A stretch of 64,000 nucleotides of DNA, from assembly GCA_002731275.1 (NCBI GenBank), contig PCBK01000082.1:1-64000 (forward strand), given 5' to 3'. This document shows positions 16,602 to 25,971 of the stretch, piece by piece (the first letter of the stretch is position 1; the number at the start of each line of letters is the position of its first letter). The DNA is from Deltaproteobacteria bacterium. Its GTDB lineage: Bacteria; Myxococcota_C; UBA6777. The notes beneath the pieces were generated by a model. It was not told where the DNA came from, did no database searches, and was given only the letters and a program-made list of their open reading frames with translations. The position numbers were made by a program, and so were the translations under genes.

Positions 16602-17616
16602 ACGTTTATCCTTGGCGAAAAAGGTCGTCATGGGGGATGGGACAATCCTCTCGCGCCTCCTCCTTTCCTGCAAATGGGTATGTAGCGGAACAAAGCACCA
16701 TCGACACAAACACACAGAGAACACTGTGCGTTCATTCACACAAGACACATTCGTGTCTCCTCAAAAGTGCAAATAACATAGTATTGTCGTAGGAAACTTG
16801 CAAGCGTAACGGACAAATTTCTCGGCTGAACAATGATAAAAGCAGAGAAGATCGTAGTCACACCGGATATTCTGAATCAAAATCAAAAATTGCACTCCAA
16901 AAAGTTTTTGGAAGTTTTTGAGTGTGCAGTGGACCGAAGAGGAGGCCTGTCTGGAGATGTTTGTGAGGACTGTCAGACGATCTTTCTGAGAGAAGAGTGA
17001 GTGGGACACATGGTTTTTGGGAGAGCTATCGGGGGAAATGGTTTTTATGAGAGAACTATCGGGGGATTTTGAAATCCCCCAGACGCGCTGCGCTTGTCTT
17101 CCCCCTCAGTTGAGCCTCTTCGAGGCTGTTTTTGTTTTGTTTCCATAGGGCGAGACACATGAGCGTAGGGGGATTCTTTTTGAACTGAGCAGTCTATCTC
17201 CAAGGCCATCAGGCCTTTCAATACGGTCCAGCGCGCTGCGCCATAATCGCCAGTGGAAGAGAATACATCAACAAGAACGGAAGGTTAGAATGGTTGACTT
17301 GCAGAGGCATTGGCATAGCTCGGACTGGATAGTCCGAGTGTTTTCACTTTCCATACATTTCCTCCTTAGGTTCCCTTCGTGACGGAAGTCACGACGCGCA
17401 CCGCGAGAGTGCTGCGAAGCAGCAGTCGAGCATAGGCGGGAGCTGGCGAGCCGCCGCATAGCGCTCGGAGAGCGCAACAAAAGCGATGTGAAGCATCGCA
17501 GGGTTCGGGGGCTATGACCCCGAGCGGGTGTGGGCAGCCAGCCCACAAGCTGTATCGCGTACAGTCACAAAGGCTTGTGCCTTGAGTCGGCGTTTATGCG
17601 CGCTGCGTTGGTTTGA
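16602..17616. repeat. 1 kb non-coding region with dense mini-hairpin array
   Basis: No credible gene lies here. There is an imperfect direct repeat of about 27 bases (17011-17036 and 17039-17066, both containing ctatcggggga). Stem-loops follow one another: 17061-17080 (gggggattt/aaatccccc), 17113-17127, 17212-17227 (aaggcc/ggcctt), 17377-17394 (tcgtgac/gtcacga), 17410-17424 (tgctgc/gcagca, loop gaa), 17461-17475 (gcgctc/gagcgc, loop gga), 17483-17499 (gcgatgt/gcatcgc by one G-T pair, loop gaa), 17505-17523 (tcgggg/ccccga), 17529-17547 (tgtgggc/gcccaca) and about 17570-17585 (aaggc/gcctt). The array ends just before the stop of the leftward lipoprotein gene. Confidence 0.7.
17113..17142 (+). 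terminator. Candidate intrinsic terminator, rightward
   Basis: A 6-bp stem agcctc/gaggct with loop ttc (17113-17127) is followed by gtttttgttttgttt on the + strand. It looks like an intrinsic terminator for rightward transcription, yet both neighbouring genes run leftward and no + strand gene precedes it. It may end a non-coding transcript or be accidental. Confidence 0.45.
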
Positions 17617-18717
17617 TCAGGGGGTGATAGTGATGGGGAGGCCATTGGATGGGCCGTTGTTTCCGACAAAGGTGAGCGTGTATGTGCCAGCCTTCCAGGT
17701 GTTTGTGGTCAAATCCAGCTCAGCTTCGATGTATGTTGAGGACTTGTACACAAAGTTGAGCTTGGTTTGGTCCAGGAGCAGTTGGCCATTTGAAGGAAGG
17801 AGGCGACCGTAGATGCTGAGTGTGTACTTCTTTCCAAGTTGATATTGAAGAGGAAGCACTCGGTCCAGTTGTGGTTTGAGTTGTTCTGGTTCCATGAGCC
17901 GGATTTGAACAGAGGTCGTTTTTTGCATTCGGCAACCGGCGTACTTGACCCACACGTCATACGAACCCGGTTTTTTGCCACGTAGATCGAGTTGAGTGTT
18001 GAGCTCTGAACTGGAGATGTATGTCGTGGGAAGTGTCACTCCATCAAACACAATCTCGTCGTTCTTGTTGAACGTGTTGCCGTGTACGTGGAGAGTGATA
18101 CGCTGACCAACAAATGCCTTCAAAGGATTGATCGAGTCCAATTGGGTCGCAGGGTGTTCGTATACACCGAGTAGTTCAAGTGTATTCGATGTTGCGCCTG
18201 ATGGGGGGACCACCTGGATCTTATAATACTCTGCACCATCAGGTAACGTAAGTGAGAGCTTTATGCTTGAGGGAGAAATAAACGTCGATGGAACTTGCTT
18301 CCCCTCTACCAACACGGATGAATCCGAACGAAAATGCGCTCCTTCGAGTTCAATTGTCGTCGCAATACCATAACAAATCTGATTCGCGGGATTCATCTTG
18401 TGAAGTTGTGGAGCCGGGTACGTTATATCTTTCTCGCTCACTTGCTCGTTTTTTTCGGGGGGTGATGTGTACTCTCCTCCATCTGTATGGGTCTTCTCAC
18501 GAGAAGGTTCGGTGAAATGCTGAGGCTCAGATGTTGTAGAGACGTACTCGTCGGGTACCCAAAGTTCTGTACGTTGAGGTCCTTCACCTGAGAGGCCTTC
18601 TTTGATGATCTCGCTGGTCTTTTCCTTCACAGAGCATGACGAGGTTAGAAAAAGGATCCCTGACAGGAACAGTAAGGAATATGCAAGGTGTCTCAAATAG
18701 TGATGTTTTATGGACAT
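17617..18717 (-). CDS. Lipoprotein with three IPT/TIG-like domains
   Basis: ATG 18717 is set by GGAGG six bases upstream. The 366-residue product has a lipoprotein signal ending LTSSC, a polar Thr/Glu linker (about 30-105), then three Ig-like IPT/TIG modules beginning LHKMNPANQICYG, LDSINPLKAFVGQ and LDRVLPLQYQLGK. Each continues with the typical I-x-V/L-x-G strand and a final surface loop. TIG domains mediate binding on cell surfaces. One Cys pair (ICYG and AGCRMQ) might form a disulfide. Nearby leftward genes also encode exported proteins, but the hairpin array separates it from them. Confidence 0.78.
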   Translation of the reverse strand: MSIKHHYLRHLAYSLLFLSGILFLTSSCSVKEKTSEIIKEGLSGEGPQRTELWVPDEYVSTTSEPQHFTEPSREKTHTDGGEYTSPPEKNEQVSEKDITYPAPQLHKMNPANQICYGIATTIELEGAHFRSDSSVLVEGKQVPSTFISPSSIKLSLTLPDGAEYYKIQVVPPSGATSNTLELLGVYEHPATQLDSINPLKAFVGQRITLHVHGNTFNKNDEIVFDGVTLPTTYISSSELNTQLDLRGKKPGSYDVWVKYAGCRMQKTTSVQIRLMEPEQLKPQLDRVLPLQYQLGKKYTLSIYGRLLPSNGQLLLDQTKLNFVYKSSTYIEAELDLTTNTWKAGTYTLTFVGNNGPSNGLPITITP

Positions 18718-18981
18718 AAGAGCCTCCACGTGATGAGCTTTGTAGGCTCCAATATCATATATTAAGGTCTCTTTGTCAAGGAGATGTTGCATCTTTAGAA
18801 AATGGACGTGTCGGTTTTTTGAAGGTTTTTTTCATCCGGCGGCTTCAGGTGTATAGACTCTCTTGTAAGGCTACTGCAAGGAAAAAAGCGCACGAAGGAG
18901 GCAGCAGATAGAGCCTCAGGCAAGGCATGAGGAGAAGGCATGGCATCGCCATGTCGACGACGAATCACGATGCTTGCGGTT

Positions 18982-19911
18982 TCAGCTGCAACCTCCACGT
19001 GCGTCTCTTTTTCCTGTGTTACTTTTTTTCTTGCAGTCGCCTAAGGATCTGACAAGCCCTAAAAATCGGGATGTCACAGGGTTATGATGTGAATCATCCC
19101 ACAAAAAGGAGATCCCAGCGGGATAAGCTGGTGAGAGAGGACGTCCTGCTATACCAGGGAATGGGATCCTTAGTGCCGCCGCTGGTGCCAAAGAAGCCCC
19201 CATCCCAGCTGCTACAAACGCAAACATCGATTCAAGGTGATCCAGCTCCAACACAACACGAGGTGTGCATCCATACTGCTCACATAATCGGTGATACGCC
19301 TTGTGCATCCCTGGTTCTCGTCGCTTGGACATCAAAATCATCGGCTCGTTGAGCAGGTCTTCAAAGGATACAGTGTTGGCCTTTGTGAGTGGATGTTCCT
19401 CTGGCAAGATCGCCATCAAATCCTCTTGTGTGAGCGGCTCATGAGACAACCTACCGATCTCACCTACCAACACAGTGAAGCCAACATCGATTTCACCAAG
19501 CGCGAGCGCTTTACACTGTTCAATCGTTCCCATTTGCTCGACATGAAGGCGAACATTTGGATGCGCTTGCTGGAACATCGTGATCGCCTTTGGCAACACA
19601 CTCAGCGTCGAAACGGCTGTCAATCCAATGCATAACGAACCACGCTCTCCTGCTCCTGCCTGTCTCGCGACCATCTTCGCACGCTGTAGACCTTGTATCG
19701 CCTTCTGGCTCTCCTCCAAAAAGACGACCCCTGCTGCTGTCAATTGTGTCCGTCGTTTGCTTCGATCGAAGAGTTGTGTCCCAAGCTCTTCTTCTAGCGC
19801 CCCAATAGTCTGGCTCACAGCGGGCTGCGCGACATGTAATCTCTTGGCCGTCCGACCAAAGTGAAGCTCCTCTGCCAACACAAAGAACACCTCAAGCTGT
19901 CTCAATTTCAT
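18982..19911 (-). CDS. LysR family transcriptional regulator
   Basis: ATG 19911 is preceded by GGAGG. The 309-residue protein begins with a winged helix-turn-helix typical of LysR (LRQLEVFFVLAEELHFGRTA, AQPAVSQTIGALEEELGTQLF), followed by the two-lobed effector domain. Divergent from the NAD(P)-binding gene at 20053, which is the usual arrangement for a LysR regulator and its target. An inverted repeat in the shared upstream region is a candidate site. Effector unknown. Confidence 0.93.
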   Translation of the reverse strand: MKLRQLEVFFVLAEELHFGRTAKRLHVAQPAVSQTIGALEEELGTQLFDRSKRRTQLTAAGVVFLEESQKAIQGLQRAKMVARQAGAGERGSLCIGLTAVSTLSVLPKAITMFQQAHPNVRLHVEQMGTIEQCKALALGEIDVGFTVLVGEIGRLSHEPLTQEDLMAILPEEHPLTKANTVSFEDLLNEPMILMSKRREPGMHKAYHRLCEQYGCTPRVVLELDHLESMFAFVAAGMGASLAPAAALRIPFPGIAGRPLSPAYPAGISFLWDDSHHNPVTSRFLGLVRSLGDCKKKSNTGKRDARGGCS

Positions 19912-19930
19912 GATCACGCCTCCAACTTTG

Positions 19931-19946
19931 ATAAGGAAATGCTTAT
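19931..19946. promoter_or_regulatory. Candidate LysR operator
   Basis: The inverted repeat ataag-N6-cttat lies 20 bases upstream of the lysR start in the region shared with the divergent NAD(P)-binding gene. It matches the general T-N11-A shape of LysR boxes. Position suits autoregulation and control of the divergent gene. Prediction only. Confidence 0.4.
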
Positions 19947-20052
19947 GAAAAGTTCGCAAACATACTATTTGATGATGAGTGGTCTTGTCATTATGTTTGT
20001 GTTCGTGAATTCAAGAATGTACACAATCACAAATCAATGAAAGGTATACAAG

Positions 20053-20694
20053 ATGAAGAAGATAGCATTGTTGGGCGCGACAGGTGGCACAGGGATGTCC
20101 TTTTTGCAGATGGCGCTGGAAGCAGGCCACGAAGTCACATGTATCGCGCGCACCCCTTCCAAGATTACATTGACACACGAACGGCTCAAAGTTGTCCAGG
20201 GTGACGTTCGAAATGCCGACTCACTCGTCCCTGCCCTCGCTGGTCAGGAGATTGTGGTCGGGATCTTTGGGATCGCGAGTTTTTCGGCGGGGTTGAAAGC
20301 CACAGACCTATACAGTGTGGGCATTCAAAACTTGCTCGCGGCGATGAAAAAAGCCGAGCTGGCAGACAACAGATTGATCATGGTCTCTTCGAGCGCGGTT
20401 GTTCACGATCCCACAGCTCCCTTCATGTGGAACAGGGTCTTTCGTCCGCTGATGTGGAGAATGTATGCGGATATGTTGTACATGGAATTGTTTATCGCGG
20501 CATCGGACACCAAATGGACGATTGTCCGCCCTCCTCAGCTTGTGGATGGTCCGATATCAGGAGCACTCAAAGTCGACCACATCGACCCCCCCAAAGGAAA
20601 ACACAAGATCACCCGTGATGACCTCGCCGCCTTCCTCATGGAAGAAGTCAACACACAAACCTACCTCTACAAGTGGCCGATGCTTGACGTATGA
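20053..20694 (+). CDS. NAD(P)-binding (NmrA/atypical SDR-like) protein
   Basis: A 213-residue cytoplasmic protein with the dinucleotide-binding signature GATGGTG at residues 8-14 (ALLGATGGTGMSFLQMALEAGHEV), a second strand ending in Arg (CIARTPSKI), VVQGDVRNADSL and a MVSSSAVV strand. This is the NAD(P)H-binding domain found in NmrA-like and biliverdin-reductase-B-like proteins. No canonical YxxxK pair is obvious, as in the atypical group, so it may be a redox sensor or flavin/quinone reductase. Probably regulated by the divergent LysR protein. Confidence 0.85.
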   Translation: MKKIALLGATGGTGMSFLQMALEAGHEVTCIARTPSKITLTHERLKVVQGDVRNADSLVPALAGQEIVVGIFGIASFSAGLKATDLYSVGIQNLLAAMKKAELADNRLIMVSSSAVVHDPTAPFMWNRVFRPLMWRMYADMLYMELFIAASDTKWTIVRPPQLVDGPISGALKVDHIDPPKGKHKITRDDLAAFLMEEVNTQTYLYKWPMLDV

Positions 20695-20789
20695 CAACAA
20701 CGGAGGGCGAAGACAAACGAACCCTTCGATCGAGTCGGACGTTATGTCCTATTGTGAGGTCGTAGGCATATTTCGTGAGCAGAACATAT

Positions 20790-21365
20790 TTAGTCTTGTT
20801 TCTCTTCGAGACTGATATAGACTTTACCGGTCTTTTCGGGGTAAAGGCCGACACGTCCTTTGTACACTTCACGTAGGACATCCATATCGGCTTTCACATC
20901 ATCGGAGGGATAGAGTGGTGGTGCGAAACCACCTTCGCGTGTGCCAAAGTCGAGGACACTTGGTAGGATGGGGACGTTGGCTTCTTTGGCGATGACGTAG
21001 AAGCCGGACTTCCATTTGTCGACGTACTTGCGCGTGCCTTCTGGTGGGATCGCGAGCATAAAGACCTCGCGGTTTTGGAATTGTTCGGCCATCTGAGCGA
21101 CCATCCCACCGGGTTTACGACGATCAATGGGGACGCCGCCAAGCAATCGCATCAGCCAGCCAAGAGGTGGTGAAAAGAGCGTGTGCTTGCCCATCCAGTT
21201 GAGCTTGAGACCAAACACCTTGGCAAAGCAGATCATGTACACAAAGTCCCAGTTACTCGTGTGAGGGGCTGCGATGATCACAGCCTTCTTGATATCTTTG
21301 GGGGGCGCACCAATTGTGTCCTTCCACCCTCCCATCTTTAAAATCAGTCGCGCCAACCATGTCAT
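20790..21365 (-). CDS. PlsC-like 1-acylglycerol-3-phosphate acyltransferase
   Basis: The ATG at 21365 follows the TGA of the upstream gene by one base (TGAGATG), indicating translational coupling. The 191-residue product has the acyltransferase catalytic motif HTSNWD (HX4D) near residue 35, the GGVPIDRR segment, and IPPEGTRK (EGTR motif) near 105, in the normal order and spacing. It should transfer an acyl chain to a lysophospholipid or related acceptor at the inner membrane. Coupling to a PEGA/FGE-like lipoprotein gene is unusual. Confidence 0.88.
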   Translation of the reverse strand: MTWLARLILKMGGWKDTIGAPPKDIKKAVIIAAPHTSNWDFVYMICFAKVFGLKLNWMGKHTLFSPPLGWLMRLLGGVPIDRRKPGGMVAQMAEQFQNREVFMLAIPPEGTRKYVDKWKSGFYVIAKEANVPILPSVLDFGTREGGFAPPLYPSDDVKADMDVLREVYKGRVGLYPEKTGKVYISLEEKQD

Positions 21366-21366
21366 C

Positions 21367-22716
21367 TCATTGCCCTTTCTTTGTGGCCTTGGCCTTTTGT
21401 GTTGTCGGTTTGGAGGCAGGAGCCTCTCCACTTCGTACGAGCCGGAACCCAGCCCCCAAAAATCGCGTCGTCGCGTGTAATCTGCGTCGATATGTTGCGC
21501 GAAGTGTATAATGAACGCTGTAAAAATAACCTCCCTTTACGATCCGGAATCCACCGGCAGAAGGATTCGGAGCGTCTTTGGGGGCTGGGACACGATCCCA
21601 GCACCACTCCTCGACGTTCCCGTACATATCGTACAGATCCCACTTGTTGGGCTGCTTTTGTGCGACGAGTTGGACCCCTGCACAGCGCACCGCAAAGCTC
21701 TGCTCTGGATCATCCCAGCGAAACGTCGCCTCCTTTGAAGGACGATAGCATCCTTTATAAGAGACGACTGCATTTTGACGATACCAACTCATCTTGCGAG
21801 GGTGAGCATACCGGGCTGAAGCTGCTCCGGCGCGCGCCGCGATCTCCCACTCGTGCTCTGTGGGCAATCGGTAGCCCTTACAGTTCGTGTAACCTGTCTC
21901 TTTGTACTTTGTGTTGAGGTGACAACGACGCTTTGCCTTGCGCCCACTGCACACAAAACACGTCGGCAGGCCGTGCTTTTTGGAGAGCGCGTTGGCATAC
22001 GCGAGGGCCTCATGCCAGTGGACGCGTTCAACAGGACAATGGGCGCCACATGCCCGAAAATAAAAGGGAGCATAGCCCATCAACGCGACAAAATCGCCTT
22101 GTGTGGTTTCGGTCTTCGCGATCCAAAAGCCTCTCTTGAGCGTCGCGTTTCCTTTCAGGGGTGGGAGTGTGCCTTTAGGTTGTGGCATCGATGTGATAGG
22201 GACGAAGCGCTTCTTTTTGCCGTCCTTGTCCGTCAACCAAAGACCATCTTCGGATTTAGGCGCGCCGAGGGGGTACGTTCCGGCTCGTACCCACACCTCT
22301 TTGCCTTCTCTGTAGATCTTCTTTCTGACGACGGGGCGGGGAGCGGCCTTCTCTTTGAGCTGTAGCCACTGTACGGACATCGCGCCAGGCTTGAGCGTGA
22401 CGAAGACGTCTTCTTTTTTGAAGCCACGTTTGACCACTGTCATCCTATATTTCCCAGCTCTCAGGACGAACTTTGCAGGAGTCACACCTCGTGGTTTTCC
22501 GTCGATATAGACCAACGCATCGGAAGGTTGGCTGTTGATGTGGACGCGCGCAGCCTTTGGGTCGAGCGCGGGTCGACGAGGCCGTGTTGGAGGCTCTTGC
22601 CTCCTCATTTCAGGGGCTTTACGACGTGTCATTGGGGGTTGTTGTGTGCGCTGGCATCCACATGGAACGCTGAGCGCCCACACTGCACAACATATGAGAA
22701 GTTTTCGCACATCCAT
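21367..22716 (-). CDS. Lipoprotein with PEGA and formylglycine-enzyme-like domains
   Basis: ATG 22716 begins a signal peptide with a Cys near VPCGC, so probably a lipoprotein. An Arg/Pro-rich linker leads to a PEGA domain (about 58-125; VHINSQPSDALVYIDGKPRG, GKYRMTVVKRGFK). The remainder is an FGE-sulfatase/SUMF1-type domain: GTYPLGAPKSEDG, ETTQGDFVALMG, PVERVHWHEALAYAN, YRLPTEHEWEIAARAG, YGNVEEWCWDRV and GFRLVRSG. Many domains of this type are not enzymes but binding scaffolds; a Cys-rich insert (CFVCSGRKAKRRC) is present. Length 449 residues. It is coupled to the downstream PlsC-like gene. Confidence 0.88.
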   Translation of the reverse strand: MDVRKLLICCAVWALSVPCGCQRTQQPPMTRRKAPEMRRQEPPTRPRRPALDPKAARVHINSQPSDALVYIDGKPRGVTPAKFVLRAGKYRMTVVKRGFKKEDVFVTLKPGAMSVQWLQLKEKAAPRPVVRKKIYREGKEVWVRAGTYPLGAPKSEDGLWLTDKDGKKKRFVPITSMPQPKGTLPPLKGNATLKRGFWIAKTETTQGDFVALMGYAPFYFRACGAHCPVERVHWHEALAYANALSKKHGLPTCFVCSGRKAKRRCHLNTKYKETGYTNCKGYRLPTEHEWEIAARAGAASARYAHPRKMSWYRQNAVVSYKGCYRPSKEATFRWDDPEQSFAVRCAGVQLVAQKQPNKWDLYDMYGNVEEWCWDRVPAPKDAPNPSAGGFRIVKGGYFYSVHYTLRATYRRRLHATTRFLGAGFRLVRSGEAPASKPTTQKAKATKKGQ

Positions 22717-22929
22717 CTCCATGGACCTTTCGTATCATCGACGTGTAGAGAACATTCAGATCCATCCATCTCTTTGGGAATCCAGAGGCACATCATACTC
22801 TCACATCCGAAAAAAACAAACCCGAACCTGCTTGACGAGATCACACAGAAGGTCTACTTTTGAGCTACAGGAGCGCACGTAAAGCACCTGCACAGAAGAC
22901 AAAGAGCCGATACACACGGGACGTAGTTG

Positions 22930-24975
22930 ATGAGCGAGAACCCAGCACAATCACCCTCTCAAGGGTTGGTCTTTCCTTCCAGCGACGAGCTGCCTGATGA
23001 GCTGATGGCGTTCGACGGTGAGATGCTCGTTGGCGAAGAGATCGACAAGTGGACCATCACAGAGGTCATCGGTGAAGGTGGGATGTCGATCGTCTACAAG
23101 GCCGAACATAACTGGCTCGACCAGGTCGCCGCGATCAAACTCTTACGTCCCGAGTGCAGTGAAAATCGCCGACTGATGGAGCGGTTCCAACGTGAAGCTG
23201 TGATCCTCAGCCGCCTACGACATCCCAATATCATCGAAGTCAAAGACTTTGGGATCGATCCAGAGTATGGCCATTTTATGGTCCTTGAGCTGCTCGAAGG
23301 CGATGAATTTACCAAACCATTACAACAAGCACCACTCGCCAATGAGTTGCTCCTTGATGTCATGAGACAGATCTGTGATGCGCTTGATGTAACCCACAAG
23401 GCCGGGATTATCCACCGCGACCTCAAACCTTCTAACATCTTTATCTCGCTCAAAGCAGGTGCGCCCCACATCAAGTTGCTCGACTTTGGTGTCGCAAAGG
23501 TCCAATTCCAGGAAGACGCCAAACAACTTACCTCCACGGGGATGATTATGGGAACACCTTCCTACATCGCCCCTGAGCAATTGATGCCTGAGAACGAACT
23601 GACCGCAGCCACTGATATCTATGCGCTCGGTGTGATCTTGTTCGAGGCGCTCACTGGGCGGCTCCCCATCGACGGTGGGCACTCCATCGAACACGCGACA
23701 CTTGTCCTGACACAAGAACCGCTGACGCTCGGGGCACTTCGTCCTGAGTTTGCAAACTCGGCCCTTGAAGAACTGCTCGGGCAGATGTTGCAGAAAGACC
23801 CACACAAGCGCCCTTCATCGATGAAAGCGCTCTGGCAATCCTTTCAGCAAGCGCTGATCGCGCTCAGCCGACAGCCTGTACAAAAACCCAAAAAGTCACA
23901 GCTCGCGAGCAGGTGCATATCTCTCGACACTCCCACAGAGCTGCCCCTGCCTGCCCCCAAAAAGTCACAGGAGGGTGTACAATCTGCCCCGATCGCCTTC
24001 ACCTTCAAGGGCGGGCAACTCGTCGCTGCGGCGCCTCCATCCCCGATGAGTGAAGGCTCTTCGACACCCAGTGTGCGCATCAAACCCTCAGGCGAGCACG
24101 AAAGTCTCGACGTTGTTGAACTGCGGCCACCCTCCTCCGATGAACTCGCGCAGACATTCGATCTACCCGAAGAGATTACGAAAAAGTACAAGCCAACGCC
24201 TCCCCCACAGACAGAGACAAAGACACCTGTCAAGGCGACGACTCCAGCGTCGTCGACACCTTCGCTTGAACGACCTCATACCTTCGATCACACCACACCT
24301 CTTCCTCTCCATGAAGATGTACGTCCCAAGCACCATTCCCCCATCACAAGCAAGCACTTTGAAGACACTGAACATCCTGCACGACCGCAACTCTCCAAAC
24401 AAACACAGCCCAAAAAAAACGTGCAGGCTTCCAAGAGGATCTCACAAGAGCGCGACAAGCTCCAACCTCCGCCATCTTCCGACTCAAAGCTGATACTCGG
24501 CGTGGTGCTCGTCTTCATGCTCCTCTTGGGTTCCGTCAATCTCTATCTCTACTTGAGAAGCCCCTCTCCTCAGTACGAATTACCAACCCGGTTGAAGCGG
24601 GTATGGCAGCGTGGTCAGCAAGCCTCACAACAAAAACAATTCGATACGGCGATCACCTTCTTTGAACAGGTCACGCGAGACAGAGCCTGGAAACAGAGCC
24701 TGACCTATCCTCGACTTTACGCCAGGATCGCCCGTCTACACGCCAAAAAGAAGCGCTACACATACGCCATTCGTTATATGCGTATGTACATTCGAGACGT
24801 CAAACAACTGTACCGGACCTACCAACAACTCCGAAAAGCACCCCCTGGAAGTAAAAAAGAATACAAACTCTCTCTTTTGAGAAGACAGCTTCCCAATACG
24901 AAAACGTTTAACACTGAAAAGTGGGCGCTCTCTTCGTGGGAAGAGGCACTGAGACAAAAAAAGAAGAAAGATTGA
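22930..24975 (+). CDS. Serine/threonine protein kinase with C-terminal membrane anchor and TPR-like tail
   Basis: ATG 22930 is preferred to TTG 22927. The 681-residue protein has a complete Hanks-type kinase domain: glycine loop GEGGMS (about 48-53), catalytic Lys in AAIK (70), HRDLKPSN (about 162-169), DFG (about 185) and GTPSYIAPEQ. A long Pro/Ser/Thr-rich linker (about 300-510) precedes a single transmembrane helix (LILGVVLVFMLLLGSVNLYLYL, about 518-540). About 140 helical, TPR-like residues (QQKQFDTAITFFEQV) follow outside. It probably senses an envelope signal through the tail. The FHA regulator 1 kb downstream is a plausible phosphothreonine-reading partner. Confidence 0.93.
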   Translation: MSENPAQSPSQGLVFPSSDELPDELMAFDGEMLVGEEIDKWTITEVIGEGGMSIVYKAEHNWLDQVAAIKLLRPECSENRRLMERFQREAVILSRLRHPNIIEVKDFGIDPEYGHFMVLELLEGDEFTKPLQQAPLANELLLDVMRQICDALDVTHKAGIIHRDLKPSNIFISLKAGAPHIKLLDFGVAKVQFQEDAKQLTSTGMIMGTPSYIAPEQLMPENELTAATDIYALGVILFEALTGRLPIDGGHSIEHATLVLTQEPLTLGALRPEFANSALEELLGQMLQKDPHKRPSSMKALWQSFQQALIALSRQPVQKPKKSQLASRCISLDTPTELPLPAPKKSQEGVQSAPIAFTFKGGQLVAAAPPSPMSEGSSTPSVRIKPSGEHESLDVVELRPPSSDELAQTFDLPEEITKKYKPTPPPQTETKTPVKATTPASSTPSLERPHTFDHTTPLPLHEDVRPKHHSPITSKHFEDTEHPARPQLSKQTQPKKNVQASKRISQERDKLQPPPSSDSKLILGVVLVFMLLLGSVNLYLYLRSPSPQYELPTRLKRVWQRGQQASQQKQFDTAITFFEQVTRDRAWKQSLTYPRLYARIARLHAKKKRYTYAIRYMRMYIRDVKQLYRTYQQLRKAPPGSKKEYKLSLLRRQLPNTKTFNTEKWALSSWEEALRQKKKKD

Positions 24976-25037
24976 TCCCCTTCACTTCCCCCTCCTTTTT
25001 GACAAATGGGAATAAGATATCCAGGGGAAGGCCAGCG

Positions 25038-25691
25038 TTATCCCAAAAATCCAGTCATCCAGAGTGTAAAGAAGAGGCTCCCGATGGTTGAGGCGCAACC
25101 GACAACCATCAATAGACCGTCACGCATCGTGATCGCGGTTGCGATACAAAGGATCGCAAAGGACGGTGGTGCTGCACCAAAAGGTACAAGCGCGAGTGGG
25201 TACATGGTGAGCGCCAACAAGATAGACAGGATGGCCGCGAACCACGAGAAGGGCTTTTGTGTTAAAAAGACCCAGCGCGTCGAGAGGAGAGAGTCCATCT
25301 TTCGGGTGTACGGCAACATGCGCTCACATCCTTGTTTGAGTTTGTCTGCGGGGACTTCACGTGAGACCATCGAGGAGGGCAACCAAACGTGTTCACGTGA
25401 GAGCAACAACTGGACCGCGACAAGGATGATGATAGAGGCTGTAAAGATGGACATTCCAGGGATCCCTCCTGTGAGGGGAAATAACGCAATGGCCGAAGGG
25501 ATAAAAAGGAGTGGTCCAAATGTCCTGGTCCCGAATGTCTCCAACAAGTGTTGCACAGAGATCTTCTCTTGCTCTTCTGAGAGCGCGATGAGTCGCTTTA
25601 GAAGGTCCGACATGGAGTGGACGTTTTCCTGTGTGTCTTTGGACGTGGTGGATTCTGTGTAGGCTTTTGCTTCACACGTGGACGTTGACAT
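25038..25691 (-). CDS. exoD: ExoD-like membrane protein
   Basis: ATG 25691 is fixed by the strong site aggaggaag. The 217-residue product matches the exopolysaccharide synthesis protein ExoD family. It starts with a cytoplasmic helix (SDLLKRLIALSEEQEKISVQHLLE), then TFGPLLFIPSAIALFPLTGGIPG and several membrane segments to the end, with the conserved PLTG.IPG turn. ExoD members are tied to exopolysaccharide production, but the biochemical role is unclear. It converges on the kinase gene and diverges from the FHA regulator gene. Confidence 0.88.
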   Translation of the reverse strand: MSTSTCEAKAYTESTTSKDTQENVHSMSDLLKRLIALSEEQEKISVQHLLETFGTRTFGPLLFIPSAIALFPLTGGIPGMSIFTASIIILVAVQLLLSREHVWLPSSMVSREVPADKLKQGCERMLPYTRKMDSLLSTRWVFLTQKPFSWFAAILSILLALTMYPLALVPFGAAPPSFAILCIATAITMRDGLLMVVGCASTIGSLFFTLWMTGFLG

Positions 25692-25971
25692 GGACTTCCT
25701 CCTGTTTGGAGGACACTGCGAGACAAAGCTCACTGTGTCCTTACGAAAATGGGCACCTACAAAGAGCATTGCACATATCGTTCCATGCAAAAGAAAGTCG
25801 TGTGGGAAAAGTACATTCTTGATTCCCACCGGGCGTATTGATATATTCGGGAAGCTCTTGCTCGGCGTCACTTGAGCAATCACGCTCACGCTCCCCGCTC
25901 ATGATACATTCGTTCCCCCCGCGGTGTGAGCCACAGATAGAGTCTCATCAATAAGACGAAAGGTTGGCAAT

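Noticed and set aside
16761-17009. Leftward frame of 82 codons before the hairpin array
   Set aside because: No ribosome site, no membrane or domain pattern, and the DNA looks like AT-rich spacer.
17377-17585. Second CRISPR array
   Set aside because: The stems differ in sequence from one another and are not separated by regular spacers, so this is a hairpin array and not CRISPR.
25006-25662. Rightward frame of 218 codons opposite the ExoD gene
   Set aside because: It lies antisense to the ExoD gene, whose protein has clear family motifs, membrane helices and a strong ribosome site.
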